This document shows, piece by piece, positions 35,599-46,053 of a stretch of DNA of 64,000 nucleotides. Position 1 is the stretch's first letter, and each line of letters starts with the position of its first letter. The DNA is taken from the NCBI GenBank assembly GCA_002238785.1, contig MPNA01000008.1, positions 1 to 64,000 of the forward strand, read 5' to 3'. The notes under the pieces are model-generated. The model did no database searches and was not told the DNA's origin. It saw nothing but the letters and a program-made list of their open reading frames with translations. Source of the DNA: a bacterium OM1 bin76. GTDB lineage: Bacteria; Actinomycetota; Acidimicrobiia; Spongiisociales; ZC4RG35. Made by a program: the position numbers and the translations under genes.

Positions 35599-38003
35599 TG
35601 GAGTTCAACGTCTTCTTTCGTCAAGCCACTGGGTACGATCCCTATCCCTACCAGACACGTCTCGCAGCCGATGGGTTTCCAGATGTATTGCGGGTAGATA
35701 CAGGGTGCGGAAAAACGGAAGCAGCCGGGCTGGGTTGGCTATGGCGTCGCCGGCACTTCGCCAGGGACACCACCCCTAGGTGGCTGGTTTACACCCTTCC
35801 CATGCGCACATTGGTTGACCAGACCTTCGACAGGTTCAATCGCTGGCGTACGGCTTTGGGTCTTTCTCCTGATGAGCTAGGGATTCATCGCGTAATGGGA
35901 GGCGTTGACTGGAGAGACCACGATTGGCGGCTTCGCCCAGAACGCGACGCTGTTTTCGTGGGAACGACTGACATGCTGCTTTCCCGAGCACTGAACCGAG
36001 GATTTGCGGACTCCCAGTGGAATTGGCCCATCTCCTTCGGTGCTTTCAACTCGGGATGCCAGTGGATATTTGATGAGCCTCAACTAATGGACTCGGCTGT
36101 GGTGACGGGAAGACAATTGCAGGCTTTTCGGGAGTCATTTGGGACCGTTCAACCAACCCGGACGATGTGGATGTCGGCAACCGTCGACTTCAAACGGTTG
36201 GAAACTGTCGATGCTCCCCGGATCGGCCCGGTGGTGGAACTCGGTCAAGAGGATTGGCAATGTGAACCACTGGCCAGACGGTTGGGAGCAGAAAAAACGG
36301 TTCAAGACTTAGGGCAAGCAGACCAAAAGCAACTTGCCCGCCACGCGGTTGAGTATCACCGACTCGGAACCCTGACGCTGGTCGTCGTCAACACAGTGAA
36401 ACGGGCACAGGACACTTACAAGACCCTGAGAAAGCTGCAATCGCCTGCGGACACCGTCTTGATCCACTCTCGATTCCGCCGGGCCGACCGGGAAAGAGCA
36501 GTGGAGCGCCTGCTGGGACCGATTGAGGAAAACGGTCGCATAGTGATCGCCACTCAGGTGGTGGAGGCCGGTATGGATCTATCCGCCACAACCCTGATCA
36601 CCGACCTCGCCCCGTGGTCTTCCATGGTTCAGCGGGCGGGCAGATGTAACCGCGCAGGCGAGGCCTCAACGGCTCGCATGCTGTGGACGCGCCCTAAGGC
36701 TTCCGCTCCGTACCGAGAAGAGGATCTTGACCTTGCAGAGGAAGTCTTGAAGACCCTACCGGTTGTTGCTACCCCGGAGATGCTCTCCAGAAGGAGCGTC
36801 CATCAGAAACAGGAACCCCTTCCCACCCTTCGGAAACGCGATCTCTTGGAACTATTCGACACGCTACCTGACTTGAGCGGCAACCACATTGACGTTGGGA
36901 GGTTCATACGTAACTCCGAGGACCGGGACGTTGTAGTAGCTTGGCGGAACGTTTCCGGTGGTGCTCCGACTCCAGACGCATTTCCGTCCCCCGACGAGTT
37001 GTGCCGAGTTCCCATCAGCCAGTTGCGCAGGTTCGTCAGAAGCCGCAAGGCAGCTGCGTTTGTACCAAACCCGGAAGGGGGCCTAGAAAGCAGGTGGTCA
37101 CGAATATCACCGAGTGAACTGCGACCCAATTTGATGGTCATGGTGGAAGCAGCGGCCGGAGGGTATTCCTCAGAGTTGGGTTGGGAGGGCACACCATGTA
37201 AAACGACGGTCGGCATCATCGAAAACGCTGACAACACTGCCGACCACGACGATCTGAGCGTGGCAGACGATCCCAACAGCACTCTTTCGCCAACTCCGTG
37301 GGTCCGACTTGACCAGCATCTTGCCGACACAGAGGTCGCAGCAAAGGAAATTCTTGTGGCATTCCGCAGCCTTGATCTACCTCACAAGGTGATTGAGGCA
37401 GCCCAATTGGCGGCGAGGTTCCACGATCTCGGCAAAGCCCACGCTGTCTTTCAAAAGGCGATCAGGAAGACAAGAGGTGATACCGATGACCCTCCTCCAG
37501 ATAGGGTGACGCTGGCCAAAGGGGGTAGTAAGAGGAATAGCCTCCGCTACTCCCAGCGCTATTTCCGTCATGGGCTGGTGTCGGCATTGATGTTGTTGGG
37601 ACCTGAAGAACATCTCTTGGAGGGCGTAGATGAATCCGACTTGGTGGTGTACCTCGCAGCAAGTCACCACGGCCGGGTGCGCTTGGGAGTGCGCCGACTC
37701 ATGGATGAGAAACCACCCGTTGATAGACCGGACCAAGATGTGGCGCTTGGCGTAGTCGACGGTGACACAGTGAACTCCATAGCCATCCCCGGCGGCACTA
37801 CCACCGGAGGCACATTGAATCTCGCGCTCATCGGTTTAGGCTCTGGAGAAGGACCGATCCCTAGCTACACAGCCCGCGTGCTGGAGCTTCTTGACCGGAC
37901 AGATTTGGGACCGTTCCGGCTGGCCTGGTTGGAGATGCTGGTGAGACTGGCAGACTGGAGAGCCAGCGCCAACCCTGGCTCCGCAGAGTTGGCCCGCTTA
38001 TGA
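35598..38003 (+). CDS. cas3: CRISPR-associated helicase-nuclease Cas3 (type I-G, HD at C terminus)
   Basis: This 801 aa protein degrades target DNA after Cascade binding. The superfamily 2 helicase comes first: Walker A TGCGKT (35-40), DEPQ (159-162), SAT (193-195) and motif VI QRAGRCNR. The HD nuclease domain is C-terminal, with H609-D610 in RFHDLGKAH and later ASHHGRVR. In most type I systems the HD domain is N-terminal; the reversed order is characteristic of subtype I-G (I-U). The ATG at 35598 begins MEFNVFFRQATGYDPYPYQ, the family start. The stop overlaps csx17 by 4 nt. Confidence 0.93.
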   Translation: MEFNVFFRQATGYDPYPYQTRLAADGFPDVLRVDTGCGKTEAAGLGWLWRRRHFARDTTPRWLVYTLPMRTLVDQTFDRFNRWRTALGLSPDELGIHRVMGGVDWRDHDWRLRPERDAVFVGTTDMLLSRALNRGFADSQWNWPISFGAFNSGCQWIFDEPQLMDSAVVTGRQLQAFRESFGTVQPTRTMWMSATVDFKRLETVDAPRIGPVVELGQEDWQCEPLARRLGAEKTVQDLGQADQKQLARHAVEYHRLGTLTLVVVNTVKRAQDTYKTLRKLQSPADTVLIHSRFRRADRERAVERLLGPIEENGRIVIATQVVEAGMDLSATTLITDLAPWSSMVQRAGRCNRAGEASTARMLWTRPKASAPYREEDLDLAEEVLKTLPVVATPEMLSRRSVHQKQEPLPTLRKRDLLELFDTLPDLSGNHIDVGRFIRNSEDRDVVVAWRNVSGGAPTPDAFPSPDELCRVPISQLRRFVRSRKAAAFVPNPEGGLESRWSRISPSELRPNLMVMVEAAAGGYSSELGWEGTPCKTTVGIIENADNTADHDDLSVADDPNSTLSPTPWVRLDQHLADTEVAAKEILVAFRSLDLPHKVIEAAQLAARFHDLGKAHAVFQKAIRKTRGDTDDPPPDRVTLAKGGSKRNSLRYSQRYFRHGLVSALMLLGPEEHLLEGVDESDLVVYLAASHHGRVRLGVRRLMDEKPPVDRPDQDVALGVVDGDTVNSIAIPGGTTTGGTLNLALIGLGSGEGPIPSYTARVLELLDRTDLGPFRLAWLEMLVRLADWRASANPGSAELARL

Positions 38004-40237
38004 CAGTTCTCACTTTGCCGGGTTGCCGCTCCACTCCCTTGTTGTCCTATTTGCAGGGTCTTGGGGTCTTGCGTGTCTTGCACCACCAACATCTTCCTGG
38101 AGTCATGTCCTGCTGGCAGGGAGACTCATTGCACCTAGGTGGGTTCGAAGGTGAGGAGCTTATTGATTTCTTTCTTACCGAGTACAAACCTACCCCCATC
38201 CTGTCGCCCTGGAACGGACGAGGCGGCTTTAGAACTAGGAAACCACAGAAGGGCGAAAGGGCCGTTCGGACCATCACCGAAAGCGACGATCCTCGATTGG
38301 AGTCCCTTCAAAGAACGATTGAGAAAGCACAGAAGCTAGTGGATTTAGCAATAGAAATGGAGTGGGCGGATCAAACTGGCAAGGTCACAAACAAGAACAA
38401 GCCCCTTTTCTTGGCCGCATGTCGATCTGAGTTTCCGGATGAAGCTCTGGACTGGCTTGACGCGGTCTTCGTGTTGTCGGACGACAAGAAGCCTAATTAT
38501 CCCCTGCTGCTTGGTGGCACTGGTGGTGCCTTAGGAAGTGGCGACATCTCTGCCAGCTATTTGGAATCGGTCAACTTCATCACTGACTCCAAGCGGAGGA
38601 GTTGGAGTCGCGAACTGCTCTCCAACGCCCTCTTTGCGCAAGGAAACCCCAAATTGCATCGCATTCCGATTGGCCACCTGATGCCTGGCACGGCGGAGAC
38701 AGTCAACTCATCGGCATTCGGCAGTGCCACGAGCGCCGTCAATCCGTGGAGTTTCGTTCTCGGTATGGAAGGAACTCTGCTCTTCGCTTCGGGAGTCGCA
38801 AGACGGTTCAGAGGTTCTCGGGGCATGGCTACCACACCATTCACCGTGTCCAAGAGTCCGGTGGGGTACTCTGCCGCTGACAACGAGGCGATAAAGGGAG
38901 AAATGTGGCTCCCTATCTGGGAAAGACCCATGACTCTGCCGGAAGTGAGGCGCATCCTGGCCGAAGGGAGGCTCTCCTGGAATGGAACACATGCCTCAAA
39001 CGGGGTTGATGCCGCAAAAGCAATCAGCACCTTGGGAGTGGATCGAGGCCTTAACCGTTTTGAACGGTATGTCGTCGCTACCCGTTACGGAAACATGACC
39101 TTGGCCGTCCCTGTCGGATCCTTCCCGGTAGTTAAGCAACCCGCCGAAAGGGTTCACATAATTCGAGAGATAGACCCCTGGTTGAATCGAGTCAGAAGGG
39201 GAACGCTCCCTGCTTCGGCCCGAACGGCTCTCCGCCGCGTGGACGCAGCGCAAATGCAAATCGTGCAGACACCGCATACCGCCGGGTCACTACAAGAATT
39301 CTTGGTTGAGATCGCCGCGCTTGAGTGGATTGTTAGCCGCAACCCCGACCTCAGGGCCCGAGCAAGAAGCCCGGTCCCGCCGCTTTCGATAGAACGCTGG
39401 GCAGAGCTACTCGATGACGAAACGACTGAATGGAAGCTAGCTGTCTCCATCGGTACTCAAAGAGATCGGTTCCCCAGAGGACAGCACCTCAGCCACTCCG
39501 AACAGAGACGGGGAGCGGCTGCTTGTTTTCTCCGCCCCGTCAAACTCCACGCCGAGCCTTTCAGGCGGCACTTGCTTGATTGGACGGATCGGGTCTCGGG
39601 TTCGGCTAACCCGGTTTCATGGTCCACGGACCACAGGCTGTCCGCGATGCTGATTCATCGCTCCATTCTCTGCGGAGACCGACAAGCAGGCGAAGGTGTC
39701 GTCACCATAGGGTCCGGCGCTCCTATCGCCTTCGACAGATTCTCTCCTGTGCCAATGACCCACATCTCGGCCTTCCTCCACGGCCCACTGGACCGCAAGA
39801 GACTCGGACGATTGATTCCCGTCGCTGCCATGCTGAACCGTCCGCCATCCTGGAAGGGATCAGATCCAGACCAAAACCATTCCCCGTGGCGGCAATTCCT
39901 TAGCCCAGCACGTGCCCTCCTGGGACCTTTCTTTCACTCCAGGCCCCTTCGAAAGGAGACAGACAGCGGTGAAGAGGCAGAACATTTACTCATACCGTCG
40001 CTGTCCTGGCCGCAGAAGCTAAGGGCGGGGCAAACCCGCAGCGTGGCCACCGAGGCCCTGATACGGCTTCGGGCAGCCGGGTACCGGCCCGGAGTTCGAC
40101 CCCAGTCACTTCAAGTTACTTCAGAAGAGAGATTCGTGGCGTCCCTTTTGATCCCCGCCTTCACCTACGCAATCCAGAATGCAATCGAGATTGTCTGTCC
40201 ACCCACACCTGACCCCACAATCAAGGGAGAAACATGA
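38000..40237 (+). CDS. csx17: Type I-G Cascade large subunit Csx17 (Cas8g)
   Basis: This 745 aa protein starts with LPGCRSTPLLSYLQGLGVLR, the signature opening of Csx17, and contains GSATSAVNPWSFVLGMEGTL, also typical. Csx17 is the I-G-specific large subunit and is expected to help recognise the PAM and recruit Cas3. It overlaps cas3 and csb1 by 4 nt on each side. No nuclease motif is obvious. Confidence 0.9.
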   Translation: MTVLTLPGCRSTPLLSYLQGLGVLRVLHHQHLPGVMSCWQGDSLHLGGFEGEELIDFFLTEYKPTPILSPWNGRGGFRTRKPQKGERAVRTITESDDPRLESLQRTIEKAQKLVDLAIEMEWADQTGKVTNKNKPLFLAACRSEFPDEALDWLDAVFVLSDDKKPNYPLLLGGTGGALGSGDISASYLESVNFITDSKRRSWSRELLSNALFAQGNPKLHRIPIGHLMPGTAETVNSSAFGSATSAVNPWSFVLGMEGTLLFASGVARRFRGSRGMATTPFTVSKSPVGYSAADNEAIKGEMWLPIWERPMTLPEVRRILAEGRLSWNGTHASNGVDAAKAISTLGVDRGLNRFERYVVATRYGNMTLAVPVGSFPVVKQPAERVHIIREIDPWLNRVRRGTLPASARTALRRVDAAQMQIVQTPHTAGSLQEFLVEIAALEWIVSRNPDLRARARSPVPPLSIERWAELLDDETTEWKLAVSIGTQRDRFPRGQHLSHSEQRRGAAACFLRPVKLHAEPFRRHLLDWTDRVSGSANPVSWSTDHRLSAMLIHRSILCGDRQAGEGVVTIGSGAPIAFDRFSPVPMTHISAFLHGPLDRKRLGRLIPVAAMLNRPPSWKGSDPDQNHSPWRQFLSPARALLGPFFHSRPLRKETDSGEEAEHLLIPSLSWPQKLRAGQTRSVATEALIRLRAAGYRPGVRPQSLQVTSEERFVASLLIPAFTYAIQNAIEIVCPPTPDPTIKGET

Positions 40238-41181
40238 CCCACCAGGAAATACATCACATCACCCTGACGCCCGAACCAAGCGGACGTTTCCAACCAACCG
40301 GGTTTGCCAACTTGGGAGCAGCCTTGTATGACCAGCCCCGACCCGACGGGGAACCGGTCAAGATGCTTTTGGTGGAATCCGTTCAATCTATGGCGAATCA
40401 CCTTGAAGGAACCGGCTGGAACCTTTTAGAAGACCAACCGGTAACGGCCCTGGCAAGGTTGCCTTGGGTGAGGGTTGTGGCAAAAAGCGGTGAGTATCTC
40501 ACCTCGAGCCGGACGGAGGCGCATCGCCTCGCCTCGGCATTTGTCAGAAACTCGACTCTTAACGGAGATAACTTCCTTGACATATTGGAACAACGATTCG
40601 GGCTTGTCCAAGATCGCCCGGTGAACCACACCCAGTTAGCCAGAGCTATTTTCCGACTTGACCCCATCAATTTGATTCATGGTGTCTTCTTTGCTGTGAA
40701 GAAGTGGCCTCATCAACCCAAAATCACTCGGGCGATTACCGCCTTCATCGAAGCCGAAAACGTACAGGAGGTGCACTCCGGCGGGGTCAAGACCGATGAC
40801 GTCAGACGCAGGACCACCGGAACAGCAGGAAGATCCGCCGAGGGTTACGGGATGGTTCCATTTCCTCGGGTCGAGTACACCGCGGCGACGACCCGGCTGC
40901 ATGTGGCCATAGATTTCGGTTTACTGAACTCTTACGGCCTCAGCAAGGAAGCGACCCGGCTTTTGGGTTTAGTAGCAAGATGGGAGTTGGCCAGCCTCCT
41001 TTCTGGACAGTTGCGACTCCGAACGGCATGCTCCTTTCGGCTTGCCGAAGATCCTCCTGGTCCGTTTTCAGATCCTTCCGATTTAGCCGAAGAAGTCGAT
41101 TCTCTGGCTCGCCAATGCCCCGAACTTGGAGACGCTGATCCGGTGACCGAAGTAATCTGGAATCCGAAGGGTAGGGCGTGA
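40234..41181 (+). CDS. csb1: Type I-G Cascade backbone subunit Csb1 (Cas7)
   Basis: This 315 aa protein belongs to the GSU0053/Csb1 family. Recognisable parts are FQPTGFANLGAALYD near the start, LLVESVQSMANHLEGTGW, and FRLDPINLIHGVFFAVKKWP. Cas7 proteins polymerise along the crRNA spacer. It is coupled to csx17 and csb2 by 4-nt overlaps, so the three Cascade proteins are translated from one message. Confidence 0.9.
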   Translation: MTHQEIHHITLTPEPSGRFQPTGFANLGAALYDQPRPDGEPVKMLLVESVQSMANHLEGTGWNLLEDQPVTALARLPWVRVVAKSGEYLTSSRTEAHRLASAFVRNSTLNGDNFLDILEQRFGLVQDRPVNHTQLARAIFRLDPINLIHGVFFAVKKWPHQPKITRAITAFIEAENVQEVHSGGVKTDDVRRRTTGTAGRSAEGYGMVPFPRVEYTAATTRLHVAIDFGLLNSYGLSKEATRLLGLVARWELASLLSGQLRLRTACSFRLAEDPPGPFSDPSDLAEEVDSLARQCPELGDADPVTEVIWNPKGRA

Positions 41182-42581
41182 TATTCGGGATGGCCGTACG
41201 GTTCCCGTTCGGCCGGTACCACGCAACGCCGTGGGACGCGAGTGTCAACGAAGGACGGGTGGAATGGCCTCCCTCGCCTTGGCGAATAATCAGAGCGTTG
41301 GTCTCCACTTGGAAAGTCCGACTACCTCATCTACCCGAAGACGAAGTGATGGGCCTGCTCAACCATCTGATGGCGGATCCACCGGTCTACTGGACACCTT
41401 CCACCTCGCTGGGTCATACCCGCCACTACATGCCAAGCAAAGATCACGTAACGAACGTCCCAGGTAGGAACCGAGACCTAGCTTTTGACGCTTTCTTAGT
41501 AATCAACCCCGACCAAGACCTGATCGTGGAATTCGCCCGGGAACTCGACACCGATCAAAAGGACCTGCTCTCGACCCTGGCAGCCGGGGTTCCGTATTTG
41601 GGGAGGGCCGATTCGGTTTGTCATGCAAGGGTCATAGAAATGCCCTCAATTGCCCCGCAAGGTCTGATGCGGTATGAACCCGGCATTTCCCAAACTGGGG
41701 ATAACCGATTGCTAATCCCTCAGACACCTTTCCGCTTCCAAGACCTTTGCCAGAGCCCGACTGCCCTTCGGGCTTCCCGATATGTTGACCCGAATAGGAC
41801 GCGTTGGGTGGAATACAGAAGGAGTAGAACAGCAGCCCCTCCCAGAAAACGGTTGCCCACCGGCTCCAGCTCCAAGGTGACAGCAGCCCGGTGGTTCCTG
41901 CCTGATGCCGGAAGACCCCCAATGGTAGAAGCTGTGGCCGTGGGTCACATCCTTAGGCAAGCCGTTATGCGTCAAGTAAGGGTACCTTCGCAAGTCCTAT
42001 CCGGTAAGACCGAAGGAGGCCCCCTGCGTGATCAACACAAACATGCCCATTACCTGGCCTTCTCTTGCCAGAACGATGCTCGCATAGACACTTTGGCGGT
42101 TTGGGCTCCCGGTGGCTTGGGCGAGCGCGAAATCGCCGGAATCGCTCGACTGCGACGCCTCTCCGCCCCCGAGTATCTGCGCCGGCTCGGTACCTACCGC
42201 CTGGGATTAGAGGTACTCGCTTCTACGGAGTTGGCTCTCCCTGAACTCGTCGGTCCATCACCCTCGCAAACCTGGGTTTCGGTTACGCCTTACTTACCGG
42301 GACGGGCGTACACCAAGTGGACCGATAGGGACAGGCGAGTTGCCCACCTAGTCGAGGATTTGAAACGAGAAGTTGGTTACCGAAGTCTCCCCATGCCCAG
42401 CCGAATTGAAGAGATCAGCAGCCCGAATTGGAGGCGTTTCCGACGGGCTCGTCCCAATCAAAAGAGGGGTAGCCGCCAAGCCACCTCACTTCGCTTAACA
42501 TTTGAGCATCCCGTCCAAGGCCCCCTGGCCCTGGGAGCCTTATCACACTTCGGCCTTGGCTTGTTCAGGCCTTCCACGTAA
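41178..42581 (+). CDS. csb2: Type I-G Cas5-Cas6 subunit Csb2
   Basis: This 467 aa GSU0054/Csb2 protein has the diagnostic N terminus RFPFGRYHATPWDASVNEG then VEWPPSPWRIIRAL. Csb2 combines the Cas5 fold with a Cas6-like part, and no separate cas6 gene exists here, so it is the likely repeat-cleaving enzyme that makes crRNA. The histidine-rich stretch DQHKHAHYLAF (about residue 280) is a candidate for the RNase site; I infer this from position and composition only. It overlaps csb1 by 4 nt. Confidence 0.9.
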   Translation: MIFGMAVRFPFGRYHATPWDASVNEGRVEWPPSPWRIIRALVSTWKVRLPHLPEDEVMGLLNHLMADPPVYWTPSTSLGHTRHYMPSKDHVTNVPGRNRDLAFDAFLVINPDQDLIVEFARELDTDQKDLLSTLAAGVPYLGRADSVCHARVIEMPSIAPQGLMRYEPGISQTGDNRLLIPQTPFRFQDLCQSPTALRASRYVDPNRTRWVEYRRSRTAAPPRKRLPTGSSSKVTAARWFLPDAGRPPMVEAVAVGHILRQAVMRQVRVPSQVLSGKTEGGPLRDQHKHAHYLAFSCQNDARIDTLAVWAPGGLGEREIAGIARLRRLSAPEYLRRLGTYRLGLEVLASTELALPELVGPSPSQTWVSVTPYLPGRAYTKWTDRDRRVAHLVEDLKREVGYRSLPMPSRIEEISSPNWRRFRRARPNQKRGSRQATSLRLTFEHPVQGPLALGALSHFGLGLFRPST

Positions 42582-42587
42582 GCCGTC

Positions 42588-44255
42588 GTGTCAGACCTCC
42601 CTGCTTTGGTCCCGGCCCGAATGGTCAATGAGTTCGAATATTGTCCGCGGTTGTTCTATCTGGAGTGGGTGCAATCCCGTTTTGCCGACAATCCGGATAC
42701 GGTGGAGGGTCGCTATGTACATCGGAACGTCGATCCGGGAGGGGGACGGATAGCGGGACCGGAACAGGAAAACCCCGTTCGTAAAGCCCGCTCGGTGATG
42801 CTGGGTTCGGAGCGATTGGGACTCATCGCCAAAGCGGACATCATTGAAGGTTCGGAAGGCCAGGTCACACCGGTCGAGGTGAAGCGGGGGCGTCCACCGC
42901 GCCATGGCCCGGCATGGTCCCCGGAGCTTGTCCAGTTGTGTGCAATTGGACTTTTGCTTCGTGACAACGGATATGAATGCTCAGAGGGGGAGATTTATTT
43001 CGCCGAAATCCGCAGGCGGGTCACCGTCCCCTTCGATGACAACCTCATTTCCAAGACTCTTCAACTCGTAGAGGAATTGCGTCATGTGGCGTCAGGGCCA
43101 GATCCCCCTCCTCCGCTGGTTGACAGCCCCAAGTGCCCGAGATGTTCTCTGGTGGGAATCTGTCTTCCCGACGAGACCAATCTGCATGCCAAACGCTCCT
43201 CCCAACGGCCTCGCCGCCTTGTTCCCCGTGACCCGGCCGCCCGCCCTCTTTACGTCACCGAGCAAGGAGCAAGGATAGGGATCCGGGGAGGCCGGGCAGT
43301 GGTTTCCAAACACTACGAAGAACTAGAGGCTGTGCGCATGATCGATGTCTCCCAGGTCTCTGTTTATGGCAACGTTCAGATAAGTTCGCAGTTCATGAGG
43401 GCGGCCTTCAGTCGGGAGACGCCGGTCTGCTGGTTCTCATACGGGGGCTGGTTTCAGGGTATTGCCCATGGCCTTCCATCCAAACATGTCGAATTGCGTC
43501 GCCGACAAGTCGCTATAGCCTCGCAGGCCGGACTGCCAATCGCTCGACGCTTGATCGAAGGAAAGATCCGCAACTCTCGGACTCTCCTGCGAAGAAACTC
43601 CAAGCGGGAGGTGGATCGCGTGCTGTCCCAACTCAGCACCCTTGCCCGCCAGACCTCCTCCGCTCCGTCCATCGAATCGCTTTTGGGCATCGAAGGAACG
43701 GCGGCCCGTCTCTACTTTTCACAGTTCGCAGCCATGCTCAAGAACGACAGCCTGGGCACCTTCGACTTTCGTGGTCGAAACCGTCGACCCCCACGCGATC
43801 CTGTCAACTGCCTGCTGTCCTTTGGGTATTCGATGCTGGTGAAGGACTTCACCGCCATTACCCTTGCCGTCGGTTTTGACCCCTATCTCGGCGTGTACCA
43901 CCGTCCCAGATTCGGTCGTCCGGCGCTGGCGCTGGATTTAGCCGAGGAATTTCGGCCACTTGTGGCTGAGTCGGTTGTGTTGAGCCTGATCAACAATGAA
44001 GAGGTAAGAAAGAGTGGCTTCGTAATCCGCGCCCAGGGAGTGGCAATGACCACCCAAGCCCGCCGAACATTCATAAGAGCCTATGAACGCCGACTCGATC
44101 AAGAAGTAACACATCCCACCTACAAGTACCGGATCACCTACCGGAGAGTGTTCGAAGTCCAAGCCCGGATGCTTGGGGGATATCCCCGAATACACCCCCT
44201 TCATGACGAGGTAGCAGATGGCGAGAGGACGAAACCGCTATTTGGTGGCTTATGA
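42588..44255 (+). CDS. cas4-cas1: Cas4-Cas1 fusion protein (spacer acquisition)
   Basis: This 555 aa fusion starts with GTG. Residues 1-200 are Cas4, a RecB-like nuclease with D84, E97 and K99 (EVK) and four iron-sulfur cysteines C19, C183, C186 and C192. Residues about 220-555 are Cas1, the integrase, with metal ligands E369 (GIEG), H438 and E453 (in DLAEEFRP). Cas4 trims prespacers and checks the PAM, and the fusion is typical of subtype I-G. It follows csb2 by 6 nt, and cas2 starts inside its 3' end. Confidence 0.94.
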   Translation: MSDLPALVPARMVNEFEYCPRLFYLEWVQSRFADNPDTVEGRYVHRNVDPGGGRIAGPEQENPVRKARSVMLGSERLGLIAKADIIEGSEGQVTPVEVKRGRPPRHGPAWSPELVQLCAIGLLLRDNGYECSEGEIYFAEIRRRVTVPFDDNLISKTLQLVEELRHVASGPDPPPPLVDSPKCPRCSLVGICLPDETNLHAKRSSQRPRRLVPRDPAARPLYVTEQGARIGIRGGRAVVSKHYEELEAVRMIDVSQVSVYGNVQISSQFMRAAFSRETPVCWFSYGGWFQGIAHGLPSKHVELRRRQVAIASQAGLPIARRLIEGKIRNSRTLLRRNSKREVDRVLSQLSTLARQTSSAPSIESLLGIEGTAARLYFSQFAAMLKNDSLGTFDFRGRNRRPPRDPVNCLLSFGYSMLVKDFTAITLAVGFDPYLGVYHRPRFGRPALALDLAEEFRPLVAESVVLSLINNEEVRKSGFVIRAQGVAMTTQARRTFIRAYERRLDQEVTHPTYKYRITYRRVFEVQARMLGGYPRIHPLHDEVADGERTKPLFGGL

Positions 44256-44517
44256 CATTCGGGAGCCTAAACGTCTCCGGAGGGTGCACAAGACGATGCA
44301 GGCCTACGGATGGGCTATGCAGTACAGTGTTTTCATCTGCGATATGGATTACATGGAACTCATGGACCTACAAACCGATCTCGGCTCAATCATCAACCAC
44401 CGCATGGACTCAATCGCCATCATCGACCTCGGTCACCCTGAAGACCGAGGTCGAAAGTGCTTTTCTTTCATGGGCATATCCAATCCCCTACCCACCAGCG
44501 GACCTGTGATCCTGTGA
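44218..44517 (+). CDS. cas2: CRISPR adaptation protein Cas2
   Basis: This 99 aa ferredoxin-fold protein bridges Cas1 dimers in the integration complex. It has YLVAYDIREPKRLRRVHKTM and WAMQYSVFICDMDYMEL, the family core. Its ATG lies 38 nt inside the end of cas4-cas1 in another frame. It is the last gene before the array, and its stop at 44517 marks the start of the leader. Confidence 0.95.
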   Translation: MARGRNRYLVAYDIREPKRLRRVHKTMQAYGWAMQYSVFICDMDYMELMDLQTDLGSIINHRMDSIAIIDLGHPEDRGRKCFSFMGISNPLPTSGPVIL

Positions 44518-44688
44518 TGCGAGAGATGAAGTGCCCTCACCGTCACCGGGAACCGCTCGACAGCCTGATAGATTTAGCTTTTCTGCACCTTGACAACTTA
44601 ATAAAAGCCGCCCATCAACAGCCGCCAAACCAACCGCTCGAAACAGTGCCGCGAACCCCCAGGTCAACGCCACAATAAAACACGAGCC
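44518..44688 (+). promoter_or_regulatory. CRISPR leader
   Basis: These 171 bases between cas2 and the first repeat have no coding potential and contain A/T-rich patches (TTTAGCTTTTC, AACTTAATAAAAG, ACAATAAAACACG). Leader status is inferred because the first repeats on this side are perfect, while the repeats at the far end are degenerate. A TTGACA lies near 44600, but no well-spaced -10 box follows, so the exact promoter is open. Confidence 0.7.
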
Positions 44689-46016
44689 CTCCGAGGGCTG
44701 ATCTCAGCCCTCCTCCATTGCGGCTCTCCGATAACGTGCTAGAGAATGCACCTGTCTACACTCCGAGGGCTGATCTCAGCCCTCCTCCATTGCGGCCACC
44801 AGGCCCGATCCCGCCGATGGCCCGTGACATCTCTCCGAGGGCTGATCTCAGCCCTCCTCCATTGCGGCCCGGTGTTCCCGGAACCATGTGATCAGCCATC
44901 GGTGCTCCGAGGGCTGATCTCAGCCCTCCTCCATTGCGGCAAACCCTCCACCGGGGAAATCTTCTATTACCGCCCCTCCGAGGGCTGATCTCAGCCCTCC
45001 TCCATTGCGGCTCAGCTCTGGCCCAGTCGTAGAAGTCAGTCAGCAGCCTCCGAGGGCTGATCTCAGCCCTCCTCCATTGCGGCCAGAGCCTGATAGGCCT
45101 CCCGGTCATGGTCGGCCTCTCCGAGGGCTGATCTCAGCCCTCCTCCATTGCGGCAGGAAGTCTGCTATGTGGACCATCTTGGTCTCCATACTCCGAGGGC
45201 TGATCTCAGCCCTCCTCCATTGCGGCATCGATTCGTAGACCATGAACCCCTGCACCTCGGTGCTCCGAGGGCTGATCTCAGCCCTCCTCCATTGCGGCTG
45301 GGCTAACGCTCGCAAATGGACGGATTTCCCCGACTCCGAGGGCTGATCTCAGCCCTCCTCCATTGCGGCGGTCAGGCCCTGTTGGGCAACGACGCCAACC
45401 AGATACCTCCGAGGGCTGATCTCAGCCCTCCTCCATTGCGGCGCTGATGGGGTCGAGGTCACCGCTACCCCGAATCACTCCGAGGGCTGATCTCAGCCCT
45501 CCTCCATTGCGGCGGGTTTGATGATGCTGGGCAGCCCTTCGACCAAGCCCTCCGAGGGCTGATCTCAGCCCTCCTCCATTGCGGCGATTTTGGGTTGGGC
45601 TGCCGGTGCGAAGGTGGTCGGCTCCGAGGGCTGATCTCAGCCCTCCTCCATTGCGGCATTTGCCGGTCACAAGGTCAACGTACGTACCCGAACTCCGAGG
45701 GCTGATCTCAGCCCTCCTCCATTGCGGCTTTCAGGTGAGGGCTGTCAATGCTGAGGGGAATGGGGCTCCGAGGGCTGATCTCAGCCCTCCTCCATTGCGG
45801 CCATTTGGGAGATGGATGTTGAAGCTCACGTCGAGTTCTCCGAGGGCTGATCTCAGCCCTCCTCCATTGCGGCTGCCTCGTCGATGACCACAGGGAGGCT
45901 GCTGTTGGCTCCGAGGGCTGATCTCAGCCCTCCTCCATTGCGGCTTTTACCTCCCGGTGATGGCAGACCGTCCAAGCCGGCTCCGAGGGCTGATCTCAGC
46001 CCTCCTCCATTGCGGC

Positions 46017-46053
46017 CTGCCCGGCGCATTCGGGAGCAACCCGAGCCGGGAGG
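46017..46053 (+). repeat. Spacer 19, same target as spacer 46 (47964-48002)
   Basis: The 37 nt of this spacer are identical to the first 37 of spacer 46, which carries two more bases (AT) at its 3' end. The shared 5' edge with a different 3' edge is what two separate captures at one PAM would give. Confidence 0.95.

Noticed and set aside
44689-44724. The 20-bp palindrome in the repeat as a protein operator or terminator
   Set aside because: It recurs at fixed pitch in every repeat and has no T-run. A crRNA-processing hairpin explains it.
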